DNA of 64,000 nt from Ignavibacteria bacterium (GTDB lineage Bacteria; Bacteroidota; Ignavibacteria; OLB7): assembly GCA_020635205.1 (NCBI GenBank), contig JACKAE010000001.1:434001-498000 (forward strand), read 5' to 3'. The stretch's first letter is position 1. The number at the start of each line of letters is the position of its first letter. The position numbers were made by a program, and so were the translations under genes. Of this stretch, positions 33,613 to 42,520 are shown piece after piece. The notes under the pieces are model-generated. The model saw nothing but the letters and a program-made list of their open reading frames with translations. It was not told where the DNA came from and did not search any database.

Positions 33613-36600
33613 TATTTCATCACCACATATCCCTCCCTACCAACATAGAGAAGATATGCTCCTCCGGGGAGATCACTCATATCGAGCGTAAGTCCATGTT
33701 GCACACCTGCTTGGAGTGGGTAGTTCACTCGCCTCACTTCACGACCTAACGGATCGTATAGACGAATCGTCACCTCAGACTCTCCAGTGCTCGCTCGATA
33801 GATAATATTGAGGTTAGAACCAGTCGGGTTCGGATAGAGCTTCTCCACTTGCCTTCCTTCTACTTCCAACAGATGTTTATCCCCACCAACGGAAAGTATC
33901 GAGGAGCCAACCGTTCCAATTAGGAACTGCCCGAACATTGTCCCTCCATCTGTCGCTACGTCGCCGAAGGTAATGGAGCCAGATAGCGTATCAACACCGA
34001 TACCGGTTCGTTCAGGTTCTCCCCAACTATTGAGAAATGCGTTTGCATCCCGACGGTAGAGCTTGAGTCGTGTAGGGTCGGCGGCATCGTCAGCTCCAAT
34101 TTTTCCAACGGTGGAGAAGATCATTGAGTCGATTGGTGGATAGGGTTTCTCTACTCCCCAAGCTCGAACAATCCAGTAGTGACTACTTACTCCACTCAAC
34201 CTCGTTGGGAGACTATCTGGAGTGTGCCGCAGATGCCAGGCAACCAGATGCGATTCCCCCGCTCCCCAGGCCGGTAAGAGAGGGAGAGCAAGGTCAGCCC
34301 CAACGAAATCGACAACTCCCCCTCCCGGCTTTCGCACGTCGGCAACAGTGCCACCACTGACCGGAGCAGTTGAGGTTACCCGCCCGGCTCCACCAATAAA
34401 TGAGGCGTCTCGGGCAGTTGCCACATCGTAAATGCGAGTTGTGGTCTTCTCATTGAATTGATAGTAGTGAACAAGGTCACTCTCAGTAGGTAAGGCTGTT
34501 AGGTGGATGCTGCGGCGAACTTCATCTTCGGAGAGGGTGCGACTGTAGAGTCGGAACTCGTCGATCAGACCGTTGAAATTCCGCGCCGCACCGAAGCCAC
34601 GATCCTGCCCGAGCTTTGCCGAACTTCCAACCATTGGTGTGTGAGGAACTGCATGGCGTGAGGGAACACCGTTCAGGTAGAGTATTGCTTCGTTTGAGTT
34701 TACTGTTAGTGCAACGTGCGACCATTCATCGGGAGGAACCTGAAGTCCACTATTCCAACTCCACTGACCACCATCCCAATGATACTGCAGCTCGTTTGTC
34801 CCATTCTTGAAACCGATTCCGAAGGCATTGTCGCTCATGAAGATTGCAGCCCAGTCGGGCTGAATACCGTTCGGCTTAACCCAAGCAATTATCGTCACTT
34901 CGTTCGACGTAAAGTCTACGTTCGGAAGTTCTACATAGTCGAGATTGCTCCCAGAGAAGTCGGCAGCAGATCCTGCAACATCACTGAAATCGCATTCGCT
35001 CGGTTGAACAGTAATAAAGTCGTTGAGCGTCTGCGTGCTCTCTCCAAATTCATCCTCCACTTTCAACGCAACGCTGTAACGTCCGGGCGTTGTGTAGGAG
35101 ATCAGAGGGTTCTCTTCACTGGAAGTAGATGGTGTACCACCGGGAAAACTCCAAGTCCACTTTGTTGCCGTACTCCGGCGGAAGGCAGAGCCACAGGCGT
35201 ACTGTACACGTTCGCGCGAACAGGCAACTTCATTTCGATCTGCCGTAATCTGTGCCGAAGGTGGTGTCCCCTCGAAGAGATCGGCCTCCCAAAGACCTCG
35301 CGACGTGCCAGCCCGCAACTTCCCTACGGCATAGTTGATGTGGAGAAAGTTGACATCGGCAACCGGCATTCCCGTTCCGTGCAACTCCCAATCATCCATC
35401 TTTCCATTCCGATAGTAGACCCCGAGTGTAGTCCCCACATAGATTCCTCCGTCGCTCCCGCGCTGGTGAACCATCGAGAGAATTCCAAACGATGGAAGGG
35501 TTCCGGAGATATCTTCCCACGTCTCTCCGGCATCATCGCTCCGAACAACTTTGCGGCTGTTTTGATGCCCTCCGAAGGCAACCCAGATACGTCGTTCATC
35601 ACGGTCATCCACCACAACATCACGCAATCCTTTCCCTGTTGAGATTGATTGCGGCGGAGTAATATCACTCCACTCACTTCCTCCATCACTTGTAATCCAG
35701 AGTTTGCCGTCGGCAATGCCGTACATCCAGTCTGGGTTGGAGTAGCTGACTCGAATCCGGTAGACCGAATTTGAGAAAGTCTTCAACGTCTCCCACGATC
35801 CGGCATTATCACGACTGATAGCAAAGCGTTTTGGTGTGCTGTGATCTGGAGCAATTATCGTGTGGTAGAGTTGCGGGTGAAATGCAATGTTGGTTAGTGG
35901 AATGTAGCCGAGGTCGATCCCGAGGCCTTGGGATGTAGGAACCACATCTTTCTTCTCGGAACGATATGCGCGGACACTCGTCCAAGGCTTCGCATAGATC
36001 CAATAATCGTCAACCGGGTTGATATCTGCATTCATGGCATCGGCTCCTGACCAAGGGTACCATCCACCTCCACTGAAGCCGTTGCTGGAATAGGTGTTGT
36101 CGTCGCGAATGAAGATCGGAAGGTGGTACGCTCCAATCACCATCAAGTCAGGACGCTTCAACGCCTGAGAAAAACCCCACACTTCTATCGTGTTAATTCC
36201 ATCACTTTCGTCGGTGATCGTAACGCCGTTGTCGTCGGAGCGAAAGATTCCACCATCAGTCGCAATCCAGATTGTTCCGCCGCCGATTGCCACATCTTGC
36301 ACATCATAGTGAATGCCGGGAGTAGAGAGCCAGCTTCTGCCGCCGTTGGCTGAACGCCAGGGGAAGATGCCAGCGGCTATTAGTACGTTCGTATCTCGGT
36401 CGGACATCGCATACCCCATATCCCACGTAACTTGACCGAGTCCATTCTCCGCAGCGTTGTAGTGTAAGATATTTGGGTTGCCGTTAGCAGGATCGGGAGC
36501 TTCGGGACCATCCACTTCGCCACAGCAAAGGTGTGTGAAGGAGATTCCGGCATCCCACGAAACGTAGTTTCCCCAAAGACCAGAGATAGAGTCGTTGGCA

Positions 36601-37754
36601 CTTCCGGCAATAATCACGTGAACTTTTTGCGGTGCGGCAGAACTGAGCGCGATAACACCTCGACGCATTAGCTCCGACCCAACAGGGGAGGGATAACCGG
36701 CTGCGCCGGGATTGAATGTCTTTCCTCCATCGGTAGAGCGAAGGAAATCGGCTCGACTTCCATTTTGAGCGAGGAGGTAGACAATCATCCCATCTGTTGG
36801 ATGGAACTCTACATCCCAAATTGAACTCCCTGAACTGCTCGCACTGTAAACTGACTTCCACTCTCCTCCCCCATCCTCACTTCTGAAAAGTCTGTTTCCA
36901 GCAGCGCAGAGGAGAACGTCGGCAGATATTGGAGAGACTGCTATTCGGTGGGCAGCCTGTACAGAGGGATAGTTGTTGATGCCACCGAAGGTAGTGTAGT
37001 TCCACGTCGTTCCTTTGTCGGTTGACTTTATCACACCGACGTTTGTAGCAGCGTAAACGATGTTAGGGTTTGCCTTCGAGATGGCAATCTCCCGCGTCTC
37101 CTCGACCAAGGTTCCAGCCGTCGCTTCGCTCCAACTTTCACCTCGATTCCGACTTAGCCAAATACCAGCGGAGACTGTGCCAAGGTAGACGTTGTCTGGA
37201 TTTGTCGGATCCACTTCAACTGCACGAATCACACCAACTCCCATCGATCCAGTGGCCGCCCGTGCTTCGCGATCCCAAGTCACCGGACCGATTAGTTCCC
37301 ACGGACTATCACTCCCGGCAGATTGGCGTGATCCCTTCCCTCCAGCCCGAAGGTCGTAGCGAGTCTTCTGCTGTAGGAAGCGTTCTGTTCCAACCGGATC
37401 GGGCGTAACAGGCAGGGCATTGCCAGCCGCGTCGATATTCAGATAGTGTAGGCGAATCCACTTCCGGTACTCCTGCGTCTCGTGGCTTCGCTGAAACGGG
37501 TGTTCCCGAAACCACTCTTCGTAGGCACGCATCACGTCGAGCACGTTCGGATTCTCACCCTTCATCATCCGATACCAGTCTGCCTCCCGATGGTTAACCT
37601 TCGGATCGATTCCACTGCTTTCAAACTCATTCATCCACCATTCATTCGCAGTAGATGGCGTTGTCTCCCCATCCTGCACTTGGGATAGGAGAAGCGTTGG
37701 AAACGATGTGAGGAGAATCAGAAGTGAAAACAGAGGAAGTCTATAAGTTTTCAT
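33612..37754 (-). CDS. giant secreted BNR-propeller/PKD/LamG protein with T9SS tail
   Basis: This is a 1380-residue protein. The signal peptide MKTYRLPLFSLLILLTSFPTLLLSQ is followed by a helical N-terminal region. BNR/sortilin-like propeller repeats run from about 150 to 830 (NPDNVYLGTVSAGIWLSRN, STDKGTTWNYTTFGG, SDDAGETWEDISG). A PKD domain (about 835-920, WTWSFPGGTPSTSSEENP) and a laminin-G/concanavalin-like domain (about 930-1090, DEWSHVALTVNSNEAILYLNG) follow. A T9SS type A sorting domain ends it (about 1305-1380, LYPNPTGSNLNIIY). It is predicted to be a surface-exposed glycan- or protein-binding protein. The dispersed repeat begins at its stop. Confidence 0.93.
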   Translation of the reverse strand: MKTYRLPLFSLLILLTSFPTLLLSQVQDGETTPSTANEWWMNEFESSGIDPKVNHREADWYRMMKGENPNVLDVMRAYEEWFREHPFQRSHETQEYRKWIRLHYLNIDAAGNALPVTPDPVGTERFLQQKTRYDLRAGGKGSRQSAGSDSPWELIGPVTWDREARAATGSMGVGVIRAVEVDPTNPDNVYLGTVSAGIWLSRNRGESWSEATAGTLVEETREIAISKANPNIVYAATNVGVIKSTDKGTTWNYTTFGGINNYPSVQAAHRIAVSPISADVLLCAAGNRLFRSEDGGGEWKSVYSASSSGSSIWDVEFHPTDGMIVYLLAQNGSRADFLRSTDGGKTFNPGAAGYPSPVGSELMRRGVIALSSAAPQKVHVIIAGSANDSISGLWGNYVSWDAGISFTHLCCGEVDGPEAPDPANGNPNILHYNAAENGLGQVTWDMGYAMSDRDTNVLIAAGIFPWRSANGGRSWLSTPGIHYDVQDVAIGGGTIWIATDGGIFRSDDNGVTITDESDGINTIEVWGFSQALKRPDLMVIGAYHLPIFIRDDNTYSSNGFSGGGWYPWSGADAMNADINPVDDYWIYAKPWTSVRAYRSEKKDVVPTSQGLGIDLGYIPLTNIAFHPQLYHTIIAPDHSTPKRFAISRDNAGSWETLKTFSNSVYRIRVSYSNPDWMYGIADGKLWITSDGGSEWSDITPPQSISTGKGLRDVVVDDRDERRIWVAFGGHQNSRKVVRSDDAGETWEDISGTLPSFGILSMVHQRGSDGGIYVGTTLGVYYRNGKMDDWELHGTGMPVADVNFLHINYAVGKLRAGTSRGLWEADLFEGTPPSAQITADRNEVACSRERVQYACGSAFRRSTATKWTWSFPGGTPSTSSEENPLISYTTPGRYSVALKVEDEFGESTQTLNDFITVQPSECDFSDVAGSAADFSGSNLDYVELPNVDFTSNEVTIIAWVKPNGIQPDWAAIFMSDNAFGIGFKNGTNELQYHWDGGQWSWNSGLQVPPDEWSHVALTVNSNEAILYLNGVPSRHAVPHTPMVGSSAKLGQDRGFGAARNFNGLIDEFRLYSRTLSEDEVRRSIHLTALPTESDLVHYYQFNEKTTTRIYDVATARDASFIGGAGRVTSTAPVSGGTVADVRKPGGGVVDFVGADLALPLLPAWGAGESHLVAWHLRHTPDSLPTRLSGVSSHYWIVRAWGVEKPYPPIDSMIFSTVGKIGADDAADPTRLKLYRRDANAFLNSWGEPERTGIGVDTLSGSITFGDVATDGGTMFGQFLIGTVGSSILSVGGDKHLLEVEGRQVEKLYPNPTGSNLNIIYRASTGESEVTIRLYDPLGREVRRVNYPLQAGVQHGLTLDMSDLPGGAYLLYVGREGYVVMK

Positions 37755-37833
37755 ACGGCTACCATTGTTCTATGTCCAAGTTTCTTGAAGCTATGAACTT
37801 TATAGAGGATACGAGTTCGTAGAGAGATAGAAA

Positions 37834-40377
37834 TTACTGTGGCAGATGCCGTTTCGTTTTTCGAGTTGCCTCCGCTACTAACGGATCATCCGGCCAGTAA
37901 TGTTTCGGATAGCGTCCTTTCAATTCTTTCTTCACTTCGGCATACGTCCGCTCCCAGAATCCAGGAAGGTCTTGCGTTACCTGCACGGGACGATGGGCTG
38001 GGGAGAGAAGGTGAATCGTGAGTAGCACTCTTCGCTTAGCGATTCGTGGCGTCTCAGTTGCGCCGAACATTTCCTGCAAGCGAACCGGAAGAACGGGTTC
38101 TTCTGGATTGCTGTAGTCAACTTTGATATGTGAACCACTTGGAACTTCTATCCGCTCTGGAGCAAGTCTGTCAAGATCACGGATCTGTTCCCAGTCGAGC
38201 AAGGAGAGGATCGCAGAACGAAGGTCGAGCGACTTCAGGCGATTTCTTCCACTCCCTTTCTCCAGTGCCGAACGCAACCACACATCGAGATGCTCCATTA
38301 ACCACGCATCGGACATATCGGGCCAGGATGAATCGTAGCGACGGTGGAGGAATGTGATTCGATTGCAAAGCGTCATCAACTCTTTTGTCCAAGTGAGGAT
38401 AGATAGTCCCTCAGAACGTACTCCCTCAACAGTTGCATCCACAATCAGTCCTTCATCTGGACGCTCAACTCTTTTTGCACTCAACGTCAGAGCACTAAAC
38501 CGCTCTTCTCTGAAAGCAACCACCCCATTCTCTTTCCCCTTCCACTCGGTTCGTTCTGCAACTTCAATCTGCGATGCAAATATCTCTCTGATCTGATCCA
38601 GAGCAATCGAAGCTGCCAGCGTTATCGTTCCAGACAGATGACTTCCGAAACTGGAAACTCCACAGACCACGAGATATTCTTCCCGGGAGAGAGAGCTTCC
38701 GTCGTTTAACCGCACGCTCTGTCCGTTGCTCATCAGATATTGGCCGATACGTCCCTCACGCCGTTGTGCGATACGATCTGGGTAGGCGAGGGCGAGGAGA
38801 GAGCCGATATTCTGGTTGATTCCATTCGTAGGGACATGGAGCACCATCTCCCTACGAATGGAATCATCACCACCAATCCTCACAATGCGTTCCCACTCTG
38901 CGAGAACACGATCCCCTCCCCTTCTATCGAATTCACTCGGAAGATCACGATACTCTTTCCGTTGATAACGCCCCAGCAGATCAAGTCGAGAATAAATGTC
39001 TTGGTCGGCACGGGCAGGCTCTCCTCGCAACATATCTCGTTCTTCCAGAAGAGCGGCCAAGAGAGAGGCAAGAACCAACTCCCCCCTCTCCGCCGCACGA
39101 ATCACCATGTGTGCGAGGCGGGGATGCAATGGGAGTGCTGCCATTTGTTCTCCCACATTCGTTAACGCTCCACCTTTATCAGTCGCACCAAGTCTGTGAA
39201 GAAGCTCTAAGGCGGCAGCATATGTTCCCGGTGGTGGTGGATCAATCCAACGAAGTTCTTCTGGAGAGGCTCCCCACCGAAGGAGGTCGAGTGCGAGAGG
39301 GAGAAGGTCGGCTTCTAAAATTTCAGGGGTTGAAGAGGGAAGAAGCGAGGTATGTTCTCGTTCGTGCCAGAGTCGATAGCAAACCCCCGGAGCCACACGC
39401 CCAGCACGTCCTCGCCGCTGCTCCGCCGCCCCTTGAGACACCCGAACAGTCTCAAGTCGTGCCATTCCACTCCCCGGATCGAACCGTGGAACGCGGCTCA
39501 GTCCGGAGTCGACAACAACTCGAACTCCTTCGATAGTCAAACTTGTCTCGGCAATCGAGGTGGCGAGAACAATCTTCCGTTCAGCGCTGGGTGATGGCTT
39601 GATAGCACGATCTTGCGCTTCTCGCGAGAGCACTCCGTGGAGAGGAAGGATCGCCACTCCTGGCAGACCACGTAACCGTTCGGCTGTTCTGCTTATCTCG
39701 CCATATCCCGGCAAGAAGACCAGCAAGTCCCCCTCCGACTCTTCTCGCAACGCGCGCGCCACCGTTGCCGCCACGTCATCTTCAATTCTCCGACTCTCAT
39801 CTCTGCCAACATATCGGGTCTCCACTGGAAACATTCTCCCCTCACTCCGAAGAACCGGCACATCACCGAGTAAGCGAAGAATTGGCTCCACTTCCAGCGT
39901 TGCCGACATCACAACAATGCGGAGGTCGTCGCGGAAGAGTTCCTTGGTTTGCAGAGTTAGGGCAAGTCCGAGATCGGCTTGCAAACTTCGTTCGTGGAAC
40001 TCATCGAAGATTACGACACCATATTCTTCCAAGGTCGGGTCACTCTGGAGCATCCGTGTGAGCACACCTTCGGTCACCACCTCTATCCGCGTCTCCCGAC
40101 CAACACTCGTCTCTCCCCGCATCCGATAGCCGACGAGACCACCAACGCGCTCCTTCAGCAGCTCAGCAATTCGCCACGCCCCACCCCGTGCCGCAAGTCG
40201 ACGCGGTTCGAGCATCACAATCTTCTTCCCTTCAAGGTAGGGTTCGTTCAGGAGAGCAATCGGAACGAGCGTGGTCTTACCTGCGCCGGGTGGAGCTTGC
40301 AGGAGAATGGTGCTCCCTTCAGAAAGCGCTTGGCGGAGATCGGGAAGAATGTGGCGAACCGGTAAGTCGGGAATCAT
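37834..40377 (-). CDS. hrpB: ATP-dependent RNA helicase HrpB
   Basis: This is an 847-residue DEAH/RHA-type helicase. Walker A GAGKTT is at about 30, the Walker B variant VVIFDEFHER at about 123, VMSATLE at about 155 and the nucleotide-sensing block QRRGRAGR at about 310. The C-terminal HrpB-specific half contains LLALAYPDRIAQRREG and PKHYWPDDP. HrpB is a cytosolic RNA helicase; its target is not established. Immediately before LLALAYPDRIA a palindromic repeat core (38818-38865) is inserted in frame, adding about 16 codons (DSIRREMVLHVPTNGI). That region is a variable linker in the family. Confidence 0.93.
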   Translation of the reverse strand: MIPDLPVRHILPDLRQALSEGSTILLQAPPGAGKTTLVPIALLNEPYLEGKKIVMLEPRRLAARGGAWRIAELLKERVGGLVGYRMRGETSVGRETRIEVVTEGVLTRMLQSDPTLEEYGVVIFDEFHERSLQADLGLALTLQTKELFRDDLRIVVMSATLEVEPILRLLGDVPVLRSEGRMFPVETRYVGRDESRRIEDDVAATVARALREESEGDLLVFLPGYGEISRTAERLRGLPGVAILPLHGVLSREAQDRAIKPSPSAERKIVLATSIAETSLTIEGVRVVVDSGLSRVPRFDPGSGMARLETVRVSQGAAEQRRGRAGRVAPGVCYRLWHEREHTSLLPSSTPEILEADLLPLALDLLRWGASPEELRWIDPPPPGTYAAALELLHRLGATDKGGALTNVGEQMAALPLHPRLAHMVIRAAERGELVLASLLAALLEERDMLRGEPARADQDIYSRLDLLGRYQRKEYRDLPSEFDRRGGDRVLAEWERIVRIGGDDSIRREMVLHVPTNGINQNIGSLLALAYPDRIAQRREGRIGQYLMSNGQSVRLNDGSSLSREEYLVVCGVSSFGSHLSGTITLAASIALDQIREIFASQIEVAERTEWKGKENGVVAFREERFSALTLSAKRVERPDEGLIVDATVEGVRSEGLSILTWTKELMTLCNRITFLHRRYDSSWPDMSDAWLMEHLDVWLRSALEKGSGRNRLKSLDLRSAILSLLDWEQIRDLDRLAPERIEVPSGSHIKVDYSNPEEPVLPVRLQEMFGATETPRIAKRRVLLTIHLLSPAHRPVQVTQDLPGFWERTYAEVKKELKGRYPKHYWPDDPLVAEATRKTKRHLPQ
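38818..38865. repeat. palindrome inserted in frame inside hrpB (copy C)
   Basis: Outer arms GATTCCATTC (38818-38827) and GAATGGAATC (38856-38865) flank a 28-bp core. The core begins GTAGGGACATGG and ends CTCCCTAC, and matches the core at 26479-26506. The whole is 48 bp (16 codons) and keeps the hrpB frame open. The two outer arms are inverted copies of each other and differ from the flanks at the other copies. Confidence 0.9.
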
Positions 40378-40423
40378 AGAGTAATCAAGGTTGCCAATAT
40401 GCTTTCAGGCACTGTGGTGTATC

Positions 40424-40491
40424 TCACGCAAAGCCGCCAAGACGCAAAGAAGATTATCATCCTTGGTGCTCTTGGTGTCCTTTGTGTTTTG
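40424..40491. repeat. dispersed repeat (family CACGCAAAGCCGCCAAG)
   Basis: The copy reads CACGCAAAGCCGCCAAGACG and later GGTGTCCTTTGTGTTTTG. It is related to the minus-strand copy at 33560-33612. It lies just downstream of the macro-domain gene stop (40527, minus strand). Confidence 0.65.
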
Positions 40492-40526
40492 TTCTCCTGT
40501 AGGAGCAATCGAACTTCCCTTATCTA

Positions 40527-41123
40527 TCAAGGAAGGATTGCCTTCTCTCGACGTATTACCATATCCCAATCCATACGGTGTGGAGGATGCAGATAGTGCT
40601 TGTAGGCAGTGGCCATCTGTCGTGCAACCTCTTTGTATGGCACTCCGCCAAATCCGGCTCCCATCGCTGGAAACCCCACGGTACAAATTTCATCCGACGT
40701 TTCTACATTATGTCGGTAGATCGCTAACAACGATGCCCATGTTGCTATGTAGACCTTATCGGTTCCGGCGATTACTCCCGGTGTACGCATAGTGGGAGCA
40801 TGAACGATGTATCGATAGTCTGGCTGGCCAGTACCCTCTATAAATGCAGTTCCGATTGGTTGCTCACCCAGATATTCATTTCGAATACGTTCTTGCACTC
40901 GTTTCATAAGACCCAGGCCATGTCTCTCAATAACTGCCGCATCAATTCCAGCAGTCATGATACCAAAACTATTCCCGGCAGTAACGAAGCAGTCGTGCGG
41001 TTCAAGGCTCTGATACATTCCCTCCACAACTCGGACATTTGGAAGATCAATAAAAGCTTCTCTCCACGCATCACACATTGCTGAGTCAGGATTTACGAGC
41101 CAAAGAGTAATGGGAAGAGGCAT
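40527..41123 (-). CDS. macro-domain (ADP-ribose-binding) protein
   Basis: This is a 198-residue macro-domain protein. The blocks CFVTAGNSFGIMTAGIDAAV (the Asn and Gly-rich loop contacting the distal ribose), YRYIVHAPTMRTPG, and TVGFPAMGAGFGGVPYKEVARQMATAY (the diphosphate-binding GxGxGG loop) are clear. Such proteins bind or hydrolyse ADP-ribose or its derivatives. The catalytic identity (O-acetyl-ADP-ribose deacetylase, ADP-ribosyl hydrolase or binder only) cannot be decided. It lies downstream of the propeller gene at 41156 with a 32-base gap on the same strand, so it may be co-transcribed with it. Confidence 0.85.
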   Translation of the reverse strand: MPLPITLWLVNPDSAMCDAWREAFIDLPNVRVVEGMYQSLEPHDCFVTAGNSFGIMTAGIDAAVIERHGLGLMKRVQERIRNEYLGEQPIGTAFIEGTGQPDYRYIVHAPTMRTPGVIAGTDKVYIATWASLLAIYRHNVETSDEICTVGFPAMGAGFGGVPYKEVARQMATAYKHYLHPPHRMDWDMVIRREKAILP

Positions 41124-41155
41124 ATTGAGAGAATCATGTATAAGGTTTAGCTCTT

Positions 41156-42418
41156 CTACTTCACCACCTGCATTTTGCCACGCTCTCTTCCACTTCCAGT
41201 TTCAACCTCGTAGATATAGACTCCCTCAACTAAATCACCTCCACTCACTTCAGCCTTTCCCTCACCGGCTGGATAGTATCCCGAGACAATCACTTTTTCG
41301 ATATTGCCAAGCAGATTATAGAGAGTAATTCGCACTTTCGACGGTGCTGAGAGTCTGAACGAGATCGTGGTTTTTTCTACAAATGGATTTGGATAGTTGT
41401 GAAGCGCAAGTGGAGAGATCACCTCATTATCTTCCACACCAAGTTTAAGACCAGAGACAGCACAGGAGATGGTGTTCTCTCCATCAATACCATACCACAT
41501 CTTATACCCCTCCTCAAAGGAGAGAACATAGGGGAAGTGAGCCTGATCGAAGACAGCCCCATTTGTTCCGTTACCTGAAACTCGCACCCAGTTAACTCCA
41601 TCGGAAGAGGTTGCGTAGCCGAGGCGAATCGTGCCTGCTGCGTCAACCCCAGAATACCACATCGCAAATCCATTCTCAGTTGCAATAACCGTTGGCCAAG
41701 AGACTGCCCCCTCATCGAAACTTCCGGCTTCCCCAACGTCGAAGACTGCTCCGTTCGTACCCGATCCCGATTGGTTAACCCAGTTTAGACCGTCGAGAGA
41801 GACCGCATAGCCGATCCGGTAGATCAGTCCATCCTCTTCAATTGCTGCTCTCGTATACCAGAGATGGTAAACGCCATCCTTCTTGACAACAGAAGGAGTG
41901 GCTAAAGCAATTGCCTCGGAGCCATCCATCACCTTGTCGTAGATGCTCCCATCCGTTCCACTTCCCGCCACCTTCGTCCACTCAATTCCGTCGAGCGACC
42001 AAGCATAACCGATGTTCCCAATGTCGAGTCCGTTCCCCCAATACCACATCTTCAACGTATCTCCATCGGAGATCACCCACCCTTGGCTGGCGTCGATATA
42101 GTCGAACGCTTCGGGATCATCCGAGTGGGAGAGTACGGTCTCTTTCACTAAGGTCCACAATAGACCGTCGGGGGATGTCGCATATCCCATTTTCTCGTCA
42201 CCATCTCCCTCTGTATTTAGCTTGCCATACCACATGTGGTACAACGTGCCATCGAAAACAACGGAAGGACGAAAGAGTTCGTCGGCATTTAGGTCGAAGG
42301 TAGAGTTAATTACTGGATTCGCCGGAAGTGGCGTCCAGTCTATCTGGGCTGTGAGAACAAACGGAAAGCAGAAGAATAATCCTCCCAATACCCACCGAAG
42401 CATGTAATCTTGACGCAT
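41156..42418 (-). CDS. secreted five-bladed-propeller protein with T9SS tail
   Basis: This is a 420-residue protein. ATG 42418 is chosen because GGAG lies 6 bases upstream and a signal peptide (MRQDYMLRWVLGGLFFCFPFVLTAQ) follows. The frame is open to 42520, including ATG 42430. Repeats of the form MWYGKLNTEGDGDEKMGYATSPDGLLWT, HLWYTRAAIEEDGLIYRIGYAVSLDG and MWYSGVDAAGTIRLGYATSSDG mark a GH43/GH32-like beta-propeller. Whether it is catalytic is unclear. The T9SS sorting domain (about 335-420) begins NYPNPFVEKTTISF. It is predicted to be surface-located and sugar-binding. Confidence 0.85.
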   Translation of the reverse strand: MRQDYMLRWVLGGLFFCFPFVLTAQIDWTPLPANPVINSTFDLNADELFRPSVVFDGTLYHMWYGKLNTEGDGDEKMGYATSPDGLLWTLVKETVLSHSDDPEAFDYIDASQGWVISDGDTLKMWYWGNGLDIGNIGYAWSLDGIEWTKVAGSGTDGSIYDKVMDGSEAIALATPSVVKKDGVYHLWYTRAAIEEDGLIYRIGYAVSLDGLNWVNQSGSGTNGAVFDVGEAGSFDEGAVSWPTVIATENGFAMWYSGVDAAGTIRLGYATSSDGVNWVRVSGNGTNGAVFDQAHFPYVLSFEEGYKMWYGIDGENTISCAVSGLKLGVEDNEVISPLALHNYPNPFVEKTTISFRLSAPSKVRITLYNLLGNIEKVIVSGYYPAGEGKAEVSGGDLVEGVYIYEVETGSGRERGKMQVVK

Positions 42419-42520
42419 AGTAATCTCCATTGAACGAACGCTGTGTATCACTTCCGAAAAGATAACGCGAGTCGAGTCTGTAGATGAACTATTATTTTCT
42501 CCTCGACTTCGCCAACTCAA

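Noticed and set aside
34716..35642. 308-codon plus-strand frame antisense to the BNR/PKD/LamG gene
   Set aside because: It is a shadow frame; the minus-strand protein has signal peptide, domains and sorting tail.
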